Positions 7,355-15,488 are shown, counted from the stretch's first letter. The stretch: 39,713 nt of DNA from Acidaminobacter hydrogenoformans DSM 2784 (GCF_900103005.1 NZ_FMWL01000024.1:1-39713); one strand, 5' to 3'. Notes: generated from the sequence alone by a model not told the origin. Program-made: numbers and translations.

Positions 7355-7357
7355 CAG

Positions 7358-7401
7358 GCTGCTAATGGTGAAAAATGACTATCGGCAGCTTTCTTTTTTT
7401 T
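7358..7401 (+). terminator. Terminator with diverged family A stem
   Basis: GCTGCTAATGGT pairs with GACTATCGGCAGC, followed by a T-rich tract (CTTTTTTTTG). The right arm differs from the family A word by one base (GACTATCGGCA for GACCATCGGCA). It closes the toxin-antitoxin operon. Confidence 0.7.
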
Positions 7402-7445
7402 GCTGAGCCACCCCATGAATTCACCGCCACATCCACCCCCAAGAA

Positions 7446-7474
7446 AATCATTGGGGACAGTCCCCAATGTGCTC
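7446..7474. repeat. Repeat family B copy, near-perfect palindrome
   Basis: ATCATTGGGGACAGTCCCCAATGTGC contains ATTGGGGAC-A-GTCCCCAAT, a perfect palindrome around a single central base. This is the GGGGACAGTCCCC variant of family B. Confidence 0.7.
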
Positions 7475-7531
7475 AAAAAACCGTATACGGATGGTTATGA
7501 TACATATCCACCCTCCGTATACGGTTTTTGA
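7473..7531 (-). terminator. Terminator of the 7549-8226 lipoprotein gene
   Basis: CAAAAAACCGTATACGG pairs with CCGTATACGGTTTTTG across about 30 bases. Read on the minus strand it lies just downstream of the lipoprotein stop, with a T-tract at its end. The inner CCGTATACGG is itself palindromic. It can act in both directions between the convergent genes. Confidence 0.65.
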
Positions 7532-7548
7532 ATTGCGGAATTAAACTT

Positions 7549-8226
7549 TTAGATGTTGATTTTCTGGTAATCCGTTGGAATTTCGAAAAGATCATCCGAA
7601 ACAGTGTCACTGATCTCTTCAATTGTCATAGTTGAAGTGACACCTTCTGTAGTGGAAACAATTTTAACCAGTTCATTTTTATCAAAATAATATCTGATAG
7701 TACCATTCATGATTGAATATTCCTCATAATCAAGTCCGTCTTCAACGCCTCTGCCTACAAAGGTGATCGCAGTAGTATCTACTTTTTCAACGACGGCGTC
7801 CGGATCCTCAGGGATAGCCATTTCCATGATCATTTTTTGACTATGATCAATCATATACATTCGGTCATCACGCATAATCATAGTACTTTCAAAGCCGTCG
7901 CCTTTATTCACAGATACAGTTTTATCTCCGTCAACCGCAAAAGTTACATCCGCTTCCATGGATTTGCCTTCAAATTCCATAGTAGTTTTGTACTTCATCA
8001 GATATGTGCCGCTTTTCATTAGATCCACTATGGCACCAGAGAGCTTTGGACCCAATTCCTCTGATGGACTCTCTGTGGTGGTTTCGGGCTCAGTATCTGG
8101 CTCGGTAGCTTCTTGGGTTTCAGCGGGTGCAGGTTCGATTTCAGCTGGCTCAGTTTTTGAGCCGCACCCTGTGAACGCTGTAATGGTCAGAAATATAATT
8201 AGCAGAACTGACAGCATTTTTTTCAT
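7549..8226 (-). CDS. Secreted lipoprotein with LolA/DUF-type outer fold, function unknown
   Basis: A 225-residue lipoprotein. The signal peptide MKKMLSVLLIIFLTITAFTGC carries a lipobox (AFTGC, lipid on C21). Residues 24-56 are a Glu/Pro/Thr-rich flexible tether. The rest (about 60-225) alternates strands such as TYLMKYKTTMEFEGKSMEADVTFAVDGDK and TMIMRDDRMYMIDHSQKMIMEM, reminiscent of LolA-like or DUF4412-type half-barrels that bind lipids or peptides. I recognise no specific family. It is a single gene on the minus strand with its own terminator (7473-7531) and an AGGCGAAT site before the start. It would sit on the outer face of the membrane. Confidence 0.8.
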   Translation of the reverse strand: MKKMLSVLLIIFLTITAFTGCGSKTEPAEIEPAPAETQEATEPDTEPETTTESPSEELGPKLSGAIVDLMKSGTYLMKYKTTMEFEGKSMEADVTFAVDGDKTVSVNKGDGFESTMIMRDDRMYMIDHSQKMIMEMAIPEDPDAVVEKVDTTAITFVGRGVEDGLDYEEYSIMNGTIRYYFDKNELVKIVSTTEGVTSTMTIEEISDTVSDDLFEIPTDYQKINI

Positions 8227-8640
8227 ATTATTCGCCTCACATTAAACACTATAAGTATGGTATTGTCTTCCTACGTTTTACATTTGATTTATACCCCAAA
8301 ACAGGGACATAATGCATAACGGGAAAATCAAGACAGATTTCTCGTTCTTCTTAAGAACCTCCGGTGTCAGATCCTGCGGGGGGAGGGGGTGTTTCACATT
8401 TCGAGCAACACTGTTTCTTAAGCGATAAACAACCCAAACGTCAATATAACTGTGGGAAGAAATATTTCAGGAAGTGTTTGTTAATTAAGAATTTATTAAA
8501 CTTGTCTAAAAAAATGAACCGCGGGTATAACTATATTAACAAAATGATGTCAGATGAACGGGTTCAAGGTTGATAAATAAAACCAGTTTGATCTTATTAA
8601 GGGGTTGATTCTATAATTCAATTTAAGAGGACAACTTTAA
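8227..8640. other. Intergenic stretch without recognised gene
   Basis: About 410 bases separate the lipoprotein gene from the riboswitch. I see no convincing gene. A short plus-strand frame (8364-8573) has a weak resemblance to the zinc-knuckle start of some IS transposases (KRQYNCGKKYF) but no usable start site. The region must hold the promoter for the riboswitch transcript; I could not pick it with confidence. Confidence 0.4.
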
Positions 8641-8648
8641 AACCAAAC

Positions 8649-8740
8649 ATTTGCATACAAAGGCAAACTCAGGCGAAAGCTGGGGACGCAAAGCCAGGAA
8701 TCTAAAGCAGATGCTACGATCGACCGGCTGCTATGCACAA
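8649..8740 (+). promoter_or_regulatory. Cyclic di-GMP-I (GEMM-I) riboswitch aptamer
   Basis: The conserved GEMM-I core is plain to see: AAAGGCAAACTC (8659-8670), the GCGAAAGC tetraloop stem (8673-8680), then GGGGACGCAAAGCCA (8682-8696), and a second stem closed by AGCC...GGCT (8692-8695 with 8726-8729) holding TACGATCGACC. The closing helix P1 can form between GCATA (8653-8657) and TATGC (8732-8736). GEMM-I RNAs bind the second messenger c-di-GMP, and in Clostridia they often govern surface adhesins and motility genes. Here the gene downstream is an LPQTG adhesin. See the overlapping terminator for the switching logic. Confidence 0.9.
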
Positions 8741-8770
8741 CATTGAGTTGTTGTCATGGCAGTCTTTTTA
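8728..8770 (+). terminator. Expression-platform terminator of the c-di-GMP riboswitch
   Basis: CTGCTATGCACAACA (8728-8742) pairs with TGTTGTCATGGCAG (8749-8762) with one bulge, followed by TCTTTTTATTTT. Its left arm contains the 3' strand of aptamer helix P1 (8732-8737) and touches the end of P3 (8728-8729). Aptamer and terminator are therefore mutually exclusive: c-di-GMP binding, which locks P1, should prevent termination and switch the adhesin on. Confidence 0.75.
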
Positions 8771-8875
8771 TTTTCCAAAAAAACGCCACAATAAACCAAA
8801 TCTAAAGCCCTTACATAGAGATATAAAACAGGGCGCATCCAGAGAGCAAAAAATTTATTAGAGAGGTGAAAAAAA

Positions 8876-10993
8876 ATGAAACGCCGAACAAAATCATTCA
8901 TTAGTTTATTCTCAGTTTTCTTAATCATCTTGTCGACGATTATTCCGAGCATCGCTGCAGAACAAAAAGATCCGAGCGTATCTGACTTAATGGAAGAGTA
9001 TAATCTTACATGTGATTTGGTTCAGTCGAAGTATGATCATGGTAATCCTGACGGGTTAGACGGAGGAAATGGCGGCATTTGGAAGGATGGCGATTTTGAA
9101 GTCAACATAACCTTCGATCATGAAAAAGAAGAAGGGAATGAATTTCTCTCCGTCAGTTTCAGCAATGCAACTAAGCCAGTCTACTTTGTCTATGTCAAGT
9201 ACAGCACGGATGGTGACCTTTACCGCTATCCTACTGGAGTTGCATCTGACAGCGATCTGTTCGTCTCAGGCAATAATGCCATCAGCCACATGACTTTCTA
9301 CTACTGCAATGGCACACAACCAGAATATGGTTCACTTGAAGTCACGAAAACCGTCACGCACTGTGATCAAGTTGTTACATTGCCTGAGGACGAATTCGAA
9401 ATCACAGTTGATGGACCTAATGATTACAGCGAAACATTCTTCCTTTCAAATGGCGAGTCAAAGATCTTGAATGAACTCATGCCAGGCACATATTCCATTT
9501 CAGAAGCTATGCCACCGGACGATTACGAATTTGTAAGTATTGATGGTATTACACAAATGTCAGATGTCGAAGTTGAAGTTACAGCAAACCAAACCAGACA
9601 AGTCGAAGTCATCAACTTGTATAACCCTGATGGAGAGCCAGATCCAGAAGTTGGCGCTCTCCAAATCTGCAAATCGGTTGACACGGATGAAGGCGTTGAA
9701 CTTCCAGAGACAGTTCCTGATTTTAAAATCGTCGTTACCGATCCAGAAGGTAAGAGTACGACTGTAGAACTGGCCAATGGAGAATCAACGAAACTGGAAA
9801 ATCTCATGCCTGGAATCTATAAAATCAGCGAAACCGATATTCCAGAAGATTATAGCTTTGTATCTATGAACGACCAAAATACGATGACCGATTTTGAAAT
9901 TGAAGTCGTCAAGAATGATACTAAAGACGTTGCAATCATCAACAAATATACGCCAGATCCTGATCCAGATCCTGATCCAGATCCTGATCCAGATCCGGAA
10001 ATAGGTACTCTCCAACTCAGCAAAATGGTTGAAACTGATGAAGGCGACGAACTTCCAGAGACAATTCCTAATTTTAAAATCGTCGTTACCGATCCAGAAG
10101 GTAAAAGTACAACTGTAGAACTGTCCCATAAAGGATCAACAACCCTCGAAAATCTCATGCCTGGTATGTATAAAATCAGCGAAACCGATATTCCAGACGA
10201 TTACAGCTTTGTATCTATGAACGAAAAAGAAACGATGACAGATTTTGAAATTGAAGTCGTCAAAAATGATACTAAGGACGTTGCAATCATCAACAAATAT
10301 ACGCCAACTGATGATCCTGAAGATCCAACCGGGTCCATCGAAATTATGAAGTTCAGAGATCTCAACCGAGATGGCGACATGGAAGATGGCGATGAGAATC
10401 CAAAAAATGATGATCCTTTATTGAACAACATCCAGTTCCGTCTTGAAGCAGCGCCTGTAGTTGAACTCTCTATGGCTGAAAGCTCTGAACCTCAAAGCTG
10501 GACTATGACCACCGGTTCAGGCGACTTTGAAGATGGACAAATCATCTTCAGTAATCTTCCTTTTGGAAGATACAAACTGATTGAACTTTCTCCACGTACC
10601 ATTACCGCGCCAGAAGATTTGAAAGATGGCGAAATGTATGTCTTTGTTGATCAAGAGACACAACATATTCAGATCAAGGTTGGCAACTACTGGCGAAATA
10701 GCAGCGGCTCAAGTTCTGATCGTGATAATGATCGTGATAATGATCGTGATAATGATCCAGTCACCACGGAAACTAACGTCGTTGAAGAACCGCTCGAAAC
10801 AGTTCCTCCGGAACCAACTCCACTAGCTCCATCAGATGTAGCCGAGGTGGTCGTTGAAGATGTATTCGAGGTCGCAGAAGTAGCAGTTCCGCTTGCATTG
10901 CCGCAGACAGGAGAATTGCCACCTTATGCCGCTTATGCACTTGGATCACTTATGATTCTGGCAGGCGTCTTCATGAAACGAAAGTCAATCTAA
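8876..10993 (+). CDS. LPXTG-anchored surface adhesin with CnaB-like repeats
   Basis: A 705-residue cell-wall protein. Residues 1-28 are a Sec signal peptide (MKRRTKSFISLFSVFLIILS...). The N-terminal part (about 30-150) has no recognised family. Three related beta-rich repeats follow (about 152-250, 258-360, 374-480) of CnaB/SpaA type. Each starts LEVTKTV, LQICKSV or LQLSKMV, has an YKISET-like Glu, and ends IINKY. Lys, Glu and Asn at these places are those that form intramolecular isopeptide bonds in CnaB domains. A fourth, longer CnaB-like domain covers about 482-610. Linkers are Asp-Pro (DPDP) and Asp-Arg-Asp-Asn repeats. The C-terminus is a sorting signal: LPQTG (675-679), hydrophobic segment, MKRKS tail. 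No sortase gene is in the window. Expression is likely set by the c-di-GMP riboswitch upstream. RBS AGAGAGGTG precedes the ATG. Confidence 0.92.
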   Translation: MKRRTKSFISLFSVFLIILSTIIPSIAAEQKDPSVSDLMEEYNLTCDLVQSKYDHGNPDGLDGGNGGIWKDGDFEVNITFDHEKEEGNEFLSVSFSNATKPVYFVYVKYSTDGDLYRYPTGVASDSDLFVSGNNAISHMTFYYCNGTQPEYGSLEVTKTVTHCDQVVTLPEDEFEITVDGPNDYSETFFLSNGESKILNELMPGTYSISEAMPPDDYEFVSIDGITQMSDVEVEVTANQTRQVEVINLYNPDGEPDPEVGALQICKSVDTDEGVELPETVPDFKIVVTDPEGKSTTVELANGESTKLENLMPGIYKISETDIPEDYSFVSMNDQNTMTDFEIEVVKNDTKDVAIINKYTPDPDPDPDPDPDPDPEIGTLQLSKMVETDEGDELPETIPNFKIVVTDPEGKSTTVELSHKGSTTLENLMPGMYKISETDIPDDYSFVSMNEKETMTDFEIEVVKNDTKDVAIINKYTPTDDPEDPTGSIEIMKFRDLNRDGDMEDGDENPKNDDPLLNNIQFRLEAAPVVELSMAESSEPQSWTMTTGSGDFEDGQIIFSNLPFGRYKLIELSPRTITAPEDLKDGEMYVFVDQETQHIQIKVGNYWRNSSGSSSDRDNDRDNDRDNDPVTTETNVVEEPLETVPPEPTPLAPSDVAEVVVEDVFEVAEVAVPLALPQTGELPPYAAYALGSLMILAGVFMKRKSI
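9953..9997 (+). repeat. In-gene tandem repeat coding the Asp-Pro linker
   Basis: Repeats of GATCCTGATCCA code for alternating Asp-Pro between CnaB-like repeats 2 and 3 of the adhesin. Twelve-base in-frame units can expand or contract by slippage without a frameshift, changing linker length. Confidence 0.8.
10717..10757 (+). repeat. In-gene tandem repeat coding a Asp-Arg-Asp-Asn linker
   Basis: Three copies of the 12-mer TGATCGTGATAA code for the DRDN repeats in the wall-spanning region ahead of the sorting signal. As with the Asp-Pro array, unit length keeps the frame. Confidence 0.8.
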
Positions 10994-11065
10994 ATGCAAT
11001 TCGAAGCAGCTCATATTATGAGGCTTAAAAGAACTCTCACTCCCTTAAGCAGATAACAACAAAAC

Positions 11066-11107
11066 AAATGGTCATGAATGGCAGGACGTCGCTGTTCATG
11101 ATCATTT
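11066..11107. repeat. Inverted repeat downstream of the adhesin gene
   Basis: AAATGGTCATGA (11066-11077) pairs with TCATGATCATTT (11096-11107) with one mismatch, around an 18-base loop. It has no T-tract, so it may be an mRNA-stabilising hairpin rather than a terminator. Confidence 0.45.
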
Positions 11108-11141
11108 GCTATTCCTGCAGAATCGAAATTTGTTGTGATGG

Positions 11142-11181
11142 GCTGCGGATGGTGTAAAATGACCATCGGCAGCTTTTTTTT
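11142..11181 (+). terminator. Family A terminator after the adhesin gene
   Basis: GCTGCGGATGGTGT pairs imperfectly with GACCATCGGCAGC, followed by eight T. The right arm is an exact family A word (11161-11171). Its presence argues that the gene behind it starts downstream at 11288 and not inside this hairpin. Confidence 0.75.
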
Positions 11182-11287
11182 GCTCTCCGCTGCCTCGACA
11201 AACACCCCACATCCACCCCCAACGCGCTGTGTACAGCAACCACCCAAAGGGTATAAACCTCACCAGAAGAAAGGGTGGGACGCGCTC

Positions 11288-12016
11288 ATGAAAATTCAAT
11301 TTTCTTATCTCCTGAAAAACCGGGTCAGGCGCCTGCTGTTCATGATCCTGGTCGGGACTATGATCTACGCGCTGCTCGGCATTATCAACGCGCCAACGGA
11401 TGCCGTCAGTCCCAGCGGGGAAAGCTATCATATTCTGGTAAAGGCGGACTATGTCCAGATCCTGATTAAGTGCCTGCTTGGGCTTGTGGTCATGACACTT
11501 CCGGGTCTGATTGAGACCAGTCAGAGGGTGGATCTGCCGGAAGCGCTGGAAATCCTGTACTTTGTGTTCCTGTTTATGGCGATCTTTCTGGGCTCCATCC
11601 GGAATTTTTACGAACGCGTCCCCCATTGGGACACCGTACTGCATTTTTTCAGCAGCATGATGCTGGGCTTCTTTGGCTTCTATCTGGTCGCCATGCTGAA
11701 CACCTCAAAGCGCGTGCCCCTGTATATGACGCCTTTGTTTGTCGCATTCTTTTCCTTCTGCTTTACCATGATGATTGGCGTCCTGTGGGAGATTTACGAG
11801 TTTGTCATAGATGGCGCCTTTATCCAGAATATGCAGCGTTTCACCCTTGAAGATGGGACCTTGCTGGTGGGGCGGGCTGCGCTGAATGATACCATGATGG
11901 ACTTCGTCGTGAATGGCATAGGCGCGTTGGCCGTATCAGTGTGGGGGTATGGCCATCTCAAGAAGAAGGGCCTTCTTCCAGGGATGAAGGACTTTTGGAT
12001 GACAGGTGATGATTGA
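11288..12016 (+). CDS. Polytopic membrane protein, DUF2238/YjdF-like
   Basis: A 242-residue membrane protein with about six hydrophobic segments (for example LLFMILVGTMIYALLGII, LLGLVVMTLPGLI and MTPLFVAFFSFCFTMMIGVL). Conserved-looking polar positions inside the membrane part are WDTVLHFFSSMMLGFFGF and LWEIYEF, followed by ALNDTMMDFVVNGIGALA. The pattern D..HFf.g...gf, WEi.Ef and Dt..D...N..Ga resembles YjdF/DUF2238-type proteins, whose role is unknown. The open frame extends upstream to 11135, but that part runs through the family A terminator, so I choose the ATG at 11288 behind AGAAAGGGTGGG. It has its own terminator at 12093. Confidence 0.72.
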   Translation: MKIQFSYLLKNRVRRLLFMILVGTMIYALLGIINAPTDAVSPSGESYHILVKADYVQILIKCLLGLVVMTLPGLIETSQRVDLPEALEILYFVFLFMAIFLGSIRNFYERVPHWDTVLHFFSSMMLGFFGFYLVAMLNTSKRVPLYMTPLFVAFFSFCFTMMIGVLWEIYEFVIDGAFIQNMQRFTLEDGTLLVGRAALNDTMMDFVVNGIGALAVSVWGYGHLKKKGLLPGMKDFWMTGDD

Positions 12017-12092
12017 TCACTAAAGGCAGTTCTAATTAGTAGAAGTTGAGATATTTATGAGACTATAACGGTACGTTTAAATAAGGCGTTTG

Positions 12093-12132
12093 CAGCCTCT
12101 CACCTTTTGGATTGAGAGGCTGACCATTTTTT
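12093..12132 (+). terminator. Intrinsic terminator
   Basis: CAGCCTCTCA (12093-12102) pairs perfectly with TGAGAGGCTG (12113-12122), followed by ACCATTTTTT. It closes the membrane-protein gene and insulates the transporter operon. Confidence 0.85.
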
Positions 12133-12257
12133 GCCAAAAGGCTATAATGTTTTAGTCACCTTAGTCAGGGTAAAAATATACTGAGTTTCTGCGTATTATG
12201 CTTATATGCAATTTTACCCAAGGGATCTGAAATCGATTTGTAAAGAGGGGTGTTGTT

Positions 12258-13364
12258 ATGGTGACCTTTGTTGACGTCTGCAAAATCTATAATGGAAATG
12301 TCAAAGCTGTCAACAACCTGAACCTAACCATTAACAAGGGCGAAATGGTCGTCTTTATTGGTCCAAGTGGATGCGGTAAAACCACGACCCTCAAAATGGT
12401 AAATCGCCTTATTCAACCGACCTCTGGAAAAATTATCATCAACGGCATAGACACCAACGATATGAACGCGGTGGAGCTCAGGCGCCAAATTGGCTATGTT
12501 ATTCAGGATATTGCACTTTTTCCACACCGCACGGTGGCCAGCAACATTGCCACTGTGCCGCGACTCAAGAAATGGGAAACATCCAGAATCAACAAAATTG
12601 TTGATGATCTTCTGGAAATGGTAGACATGGATCCTGCCTTTTACCGGGACCGTTATCCCAATGAGCTCAGCGGTGGTCAGCAGCAGAGAATTGGCGTTCT
12701 TAGGGCGCTGGCAGCAGAACCTGAAGTTATGCTAATGGATGAACCTTTTGGCGCTTTGGATCCAATTACACGCGAGCAGCTTCAGGATGAACTGAAACGC
12801 CTCCAGAAAATGGTCAATAAAACGATCATTTTCGTCACACATGATATGGATGAAGCACTAAAAATTGCTGATAGGATTGTCATCATGAAAGATGGGGAAA
12901 TCATACAAGTCGCCAGTCCGGAAGAGATCCTCCGTCAGCCAGCCAATGCATTTGTCAGGAGTTTTATAGGTGAAGAACGATTGATCCGACAGCCCGAATT
13001 GGTCGTAGCCAGTGAGGTCATGCTCCGCAAGCCAGTTTGCATGGAATATGACAAAGGGCTTCACCAGGGAATCGAAACTATGCGTGAAGAGGGCGTTGAC
13101 AGCCTTCTGATCATTGACAGGGAATTACATTATATGGGTGTGGTTGAAGTCAGCAGTATTCAAAAAAATTTGAATAAAGTCAATGCACTTCAGGAGATTA
13201 TGATTGAATGGCCAACCGTTGAAGAGTCAGATAGCGTTAAAGAAGTCGTTCGACTGATGGTAGAAAATAATCTGAGGTTTATACCCGTCGTCAATAAGAG
13301 CGGTAAAGTTAAAGGTATTGTCACACGTGCAAGAGTGGTTAACTTTGTCCTGGATTATTTGTAG
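12258..13364 (+). CDS. Quaternary-amine ABC transporter ATPase with CBS domains (OpuCA/ProV-like)
   Basis: A 368-residue ATPase that would power uptake of glycine betaine, choline, carnitine or a related compound. Walker A GPSGCGKT (35-42), Q-loop YVIQDIALFPH (80-90), signature LSGGQ (137-141), Walker B VMLMDEP (157-163) and the switch His in FVTHDMDEA are all present. Two CBS domains fill the C-terminus (about 250-365). In OpuCA-type proteins these sense ionic strength or c-di-AMP and tune transport. The permease and binding-protein genes follow at 21 and 5 bases. The start is ATG behind AAGAGGGG (a GTG follows at once). Substrate class is from family knowledge; the exact compound is unknown. 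Confidence 0.9.
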   Translation: MVTFVDVCKIYNGNVKAVNNLNLTINKGEMVVFIGPSGCGKTTTLKMVNRLIQPTSGKIIINGIDTNDMNAVELRRQIGYVIQDIALFPHRTVASNIATVPRLKKWETSRINKIVDDLLEMVDMDPAFYRDRYPNELSGGQQQRIGVLRALAAEPEVMLMDEPFGALDPITREQLQDELKRLQKMVNKTIIFVTHDMDEALKIADRIVIMKDGEIIQVASPEEILRQPANAFVRSFIGEERLIRQPELVVASEVMLRKPVCMEYDKGLHQGIETMREEGVDSLLIIDRELHYMGVVEVSSIQKNLNKVNALQEIMIEWPTVEESDSVKEVVRLMVENNLRFIPVVNKSGKVKGIVTRARVVNFVLDYL

Positions 13365-13385
13365 GAAAAAAAGGGAGGCGTGACC

Positions 13386-14036
13386 ATGTCCCTGTTTCAG
13401 TATATGATAAACAATTCCTCCCGTATTGCGGCAAGGGCATTAGAACATCTCTTCATCGCGTCAAGTGCATTGTTGCTGGCCATGCTGGTGGCTATACCCA
13501 TAGGGATTCTCCTCACAAGATATGAAAGGATCGCAAAAATCGTCCTCGGAATTGGCAATATAATTATGACCATACCGAGTTTGGCGCTTCTTGCGTTTAT
13601 GCTGCCAGTCCTCGGTATAGGGAACAAACCCGCTATAGCAGCGCTCTTTCTTTACGCGTTGATGCCCATAATGAGAAACACGTACACTGGCATAAACAAA
13701 GTGCAGCCTTCATTGATTGAATGCGCCCGCGGCATGGGTATGACTGACTTTCAAGTTCTTTATTCCATTGAGCTGCCGCTTGCATTGAGCATTATTCTCG
13801 CGGGCATCCGAACAACTTTCGTTATACTGATTGGCTGGGCGACACTGGCAGCCTTCATAGGCGGTGGTGGACTGGGACAACTGATTTGGGCCGGACTAAA
13901 CAACATCAACTACAACCTGATCCTGAGCGGTGCCATTCCAGCTGCAGGGTTGGCTCTGTTGGCAGACTTGATGCTTGGGCAGTTGGAACATCTGCTAACC
14001 CCTCGGGGCATCAGAAAAAAGCAGTCAAAGGAGTGA
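13386..14036 (+). CDS. Quaternary-amine ABC transporter permease (OpuCB-like)
   Basis: A membrane permease of about 216 residues with six hydrophobic segments and the BPD-transport EAA-like loop: PSLIECARGMGMTDFQVLYSIELPLALSIILAGIRT, which contacts the ATPase. The motif MTIPSLALLAFMLPVLGIGNKPAIAALFLYALMPIMRNTYTGI is typical of OpuCB/YehY-type permeases. The classical OpuC system has a second permease gene (OpuCD) after the binding protein; none is present here, so the membrane part is presumably a homodimer. I start at the ATG 13386, seven bases behind GGGAGG; a GTG at 13380 is less well spaced. Confidence 0.88.
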   Translation: MSLFQYMINNSSRIAARALEHLFIASSALLLAMLVAIPIGILLTRYERIAKIVLGIGNIIMTIPSLALLAFMLPVLGIGNKPAIAALFLYALMPIMRNTYTGINKVQPSLIECARGMGMTDFQVLYSIELPLALSIILAGIRTTFVILIGWATLAAFIGGGGLGQLIWAGLNNINYNLILSGAIPAAGLALLADLMLGQLEHLLTPRGIRKKQSKE

Positions 14037-14041
14037 ATAGT

Positions 14042-14992
14042 ATGATGGTTTATCTTTCTATGAAGCGAATCACCAGCGTCCTGTTGATAATAGCCCTTGT
14101 TGGTGTGCTGCTGACAGGGTGTTCGCAGCAATCGGAGGAGGTCACCTTGAAAATAGGGGCACAGAATTATGCGGAGGTCATCATAATGGCCTATATGGCA
14201 GAAGCCCTTATAGAAGACCAAACGGATTATAATGTAGAAGTGGTCTCACGTTTAGCTTCAGCCGTTGTATTGGACCAAGCCATGCAGACGGGAGATGTGG
14301 ATATTGCCAGCCTGTTTTTCACTGGGGGCGCTACAGGGTTGCTGCACCCGAAATATTCAGATAAAGCTGGCGACTTAAAGGATCCAAAGTGGAGAGATGC
14401 CAGAGTGGTTTACGAGTTTGTAAAGGAAAACGCACTTGAGACACTTGACCGCCAGTGGCTCGAACCGCTTGGTTATGAAAACACCTATGCCATAACCGTC
14501 AGACGCTCTATGGCGGAAGAATACAATCTCAAAACTGTTTCGGATCTAAGGGACTATTCCGCAGATCTCATTATTGGTATGGATGATGCCTATTTGGATC
14601 GTGAGATTGACGGCTATCAGCCTTTGCTGGCTACGTATGAACTTGAACCGTTTAAAGATACAGTCACAATGCAGATCAACCTTTTGTATCAAGCCATCCG
14701 GGATGAACAAGTGGATGTAGGCGTCGCCTATTCGACAGATGCTCGAATTCACGCCTATGATCTTGTTTGGCTTGAAGATGACCGCAACCTATATCCGCCA
14801 TTTGAAGCGGCTTATGCGGTCAACCTCTCTACTTTGGAAAAAGCGCCGGAAGTGGCGGAGATCCTCTCTCAACTCTCTGGTAAGATTGATGTGGAAACCA
14901 TCAGGCGACTTAATTATGAAGTCGACATCAATCATAGGGATCATCAGGAAGTGGCAATTGAATTTCTAAAAGAAGAAGGACTGCTGGATTAG
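14042..14992 (+). CDS. Quaternary-amine-binding lipoprotein (OpuCC/OsmF-like)
   Basis: The 316-residue substrate-binding component. The signal peptide ends in a lipobox (LLTGC), so it is tethered outside the membrane. The mature part begins VTLKIGAQNYAEVIIMAYMAEALIED, the standard opening of OpuAC/OsmF-family proteins (Kiga.. .teq.il..m...lie). The end DVETIRRLNYEVDINHRDHQEVAIEFLKEEGLL also fits. It follows the permease directly, and its ATG (14042) sits eight bases behind AAAGGAG. The binding pocket of the family is built from Trp/Tyr residues, but I did not assign individual ones. A family A terminator follows (15052). Confidence 0.88.
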   Translation: MMVYLSMKRITSVLLIIALVGVLLTGCSQQSEEVTLKIGAQNYAEVIIMAYMAEALIEDQTDYNVEVVSRLASAVVLDQAMQTGDVDIASLFFTGGATGLLHPKYSDKAGDLKDPKWRDARVVYEFVKENALETLDRQWLEPLGYENTYAITVRRSMAEEYNLKTVSDLRDYSADLIIGMDDAYLDREIDGYQPLLATYELEPFKDTVTMQINLLYQAIRDEQVDVGVAYSTDARIHAYDLVWLEDDRNLYPPFEAAYAVNLSTLEKAPEVAEILSQLSGKIDVETIRRLNYEVDINHRDHQEVAIEFLKEEGLLD

Positions 14993-15051
14993 AAGTTTTA
15001 TCTTGATTCCGCTGGGAGATATGGGGATATAATGATTCAAGTTCAAAACAC

Positions 15052-15090
15052 AGATGCCAATGGTGATTCAATGACCATCGGCATCTTTTA
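15052..15090 (+). terminator. Family A terminator after the quaternary-amine operon
   Basis: AGATGCCAATGGT pairs with GACCATCGGCATCT, then TTT. The right arm is an exact family A word (15073-15083). Confidence 0.75.
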
Positions 15091-15212
15091 ATCATTGGGG
15101 GAATCATTGGGGGAATCATTGGGAAATCATTGGGGACGGTTCCTTTTGATTCCTTTTGATTCAGTGGGGACGGTTCCCCGTGTGCGAAATCATTGGAGAC
15201 AGTGCCCAACCA
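15090..15212. repeat. Repeat family B cluster
   Basis: Four AATCATTGGG units in tandem, the last leading into GGGGACGGTTCC, then a second GGGGACGGTTCCCC and a diverged GGAGACAGTGCCC copy after AATCATT. The tandem starts suggest stepwise or partial copying of the left part of the unit. Confidence 0.75.
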
Positions 15213-15265
15213 GACTGTTCAAGGTGACTAAACCCGCAGCATACCGCAGTTTTAAGCTTTGTGTC

Positions 15266-15294
15266 TTTAACTGCCCTCATGACTATGTTATACT
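15266..15294 (+). promoter_or_regulatory. Probable promoter of the riboswitch-headed transport operon
   Basis: TTTAAC (15266-15271) and TATACT (15289-15294) are 17 bases apart. Transcription would start near 15301, just before the Moco-type RNA. Confidence 0.55.
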
Positions 15295-15308
15295 TTAGAC
15301 AAATCATC

Positions 15309-15445
15309 ACCCTCAACTGAATAGCGCGCTCATTTCGAGTTGAATGGCCTAAGGCGTCTAAACCGCTATGGCCACCAACCAGGGTCCTGGGAGAAATCCC
15401 CCGGCCTCCCGTATTGGAAAGAAAGAGTCTAAAGGCGTGTCCCTG
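15309..15445 (+). promoter_or_regulatory. Moco RNA motif (molybdenum/tungsten cofactor riboswitch)
   Basis: The leader has the hallmark pieces of the Moco RNA as I remember it from the moaA leader of E. coli: CTCAACTGA near the start (15312-15320), GGCC before an internal stem (15348-15351), GGCCACCA (15370-15377), CAGGG with GGGAGAAAT (15383-15404), and the nearly invariant CCTCCCGTATTGGAAAG (15405-15425 region). Arms CAACT/AGTTG and GGGAG/CTCCC pair. These RNAs control molybdenum-cofactor biosynthesis and molybdate/tungstate uptake genes. I judged the match by eye; the tungsten (Tuco) subtype lacks one stem, and I cannot tell the two apart with certainty. Confidence 0.75.
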
Positions 15446-15488
15446 GAAGCACTATTTTATGAATGGATGCTTCATGGGCACATTGTGT

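Noticed and set aside
8364..8573. Open frame with KRQYNCGKKYF, slightly like the zinc-knuckle start of an IS transposase
   Set aside because: No second cysteine pair in the right place, no ribosome binding site, and nothing else of an IS nearby.
11135..11287. Upstream extension of the 11288-12016 gene
   Set aside because: It would translate the family A terminator hairpin and its T-tract; the ATG at 11288 has a ribosome binding site and leads into a normal membrane-protein start.
15090..15212. Regular AATCATTGGGG units considered as a CRISPR array
   Set aside because: Units are adjacent or irregularly spaced without unique spacers of constant length, and no cas genes are present.
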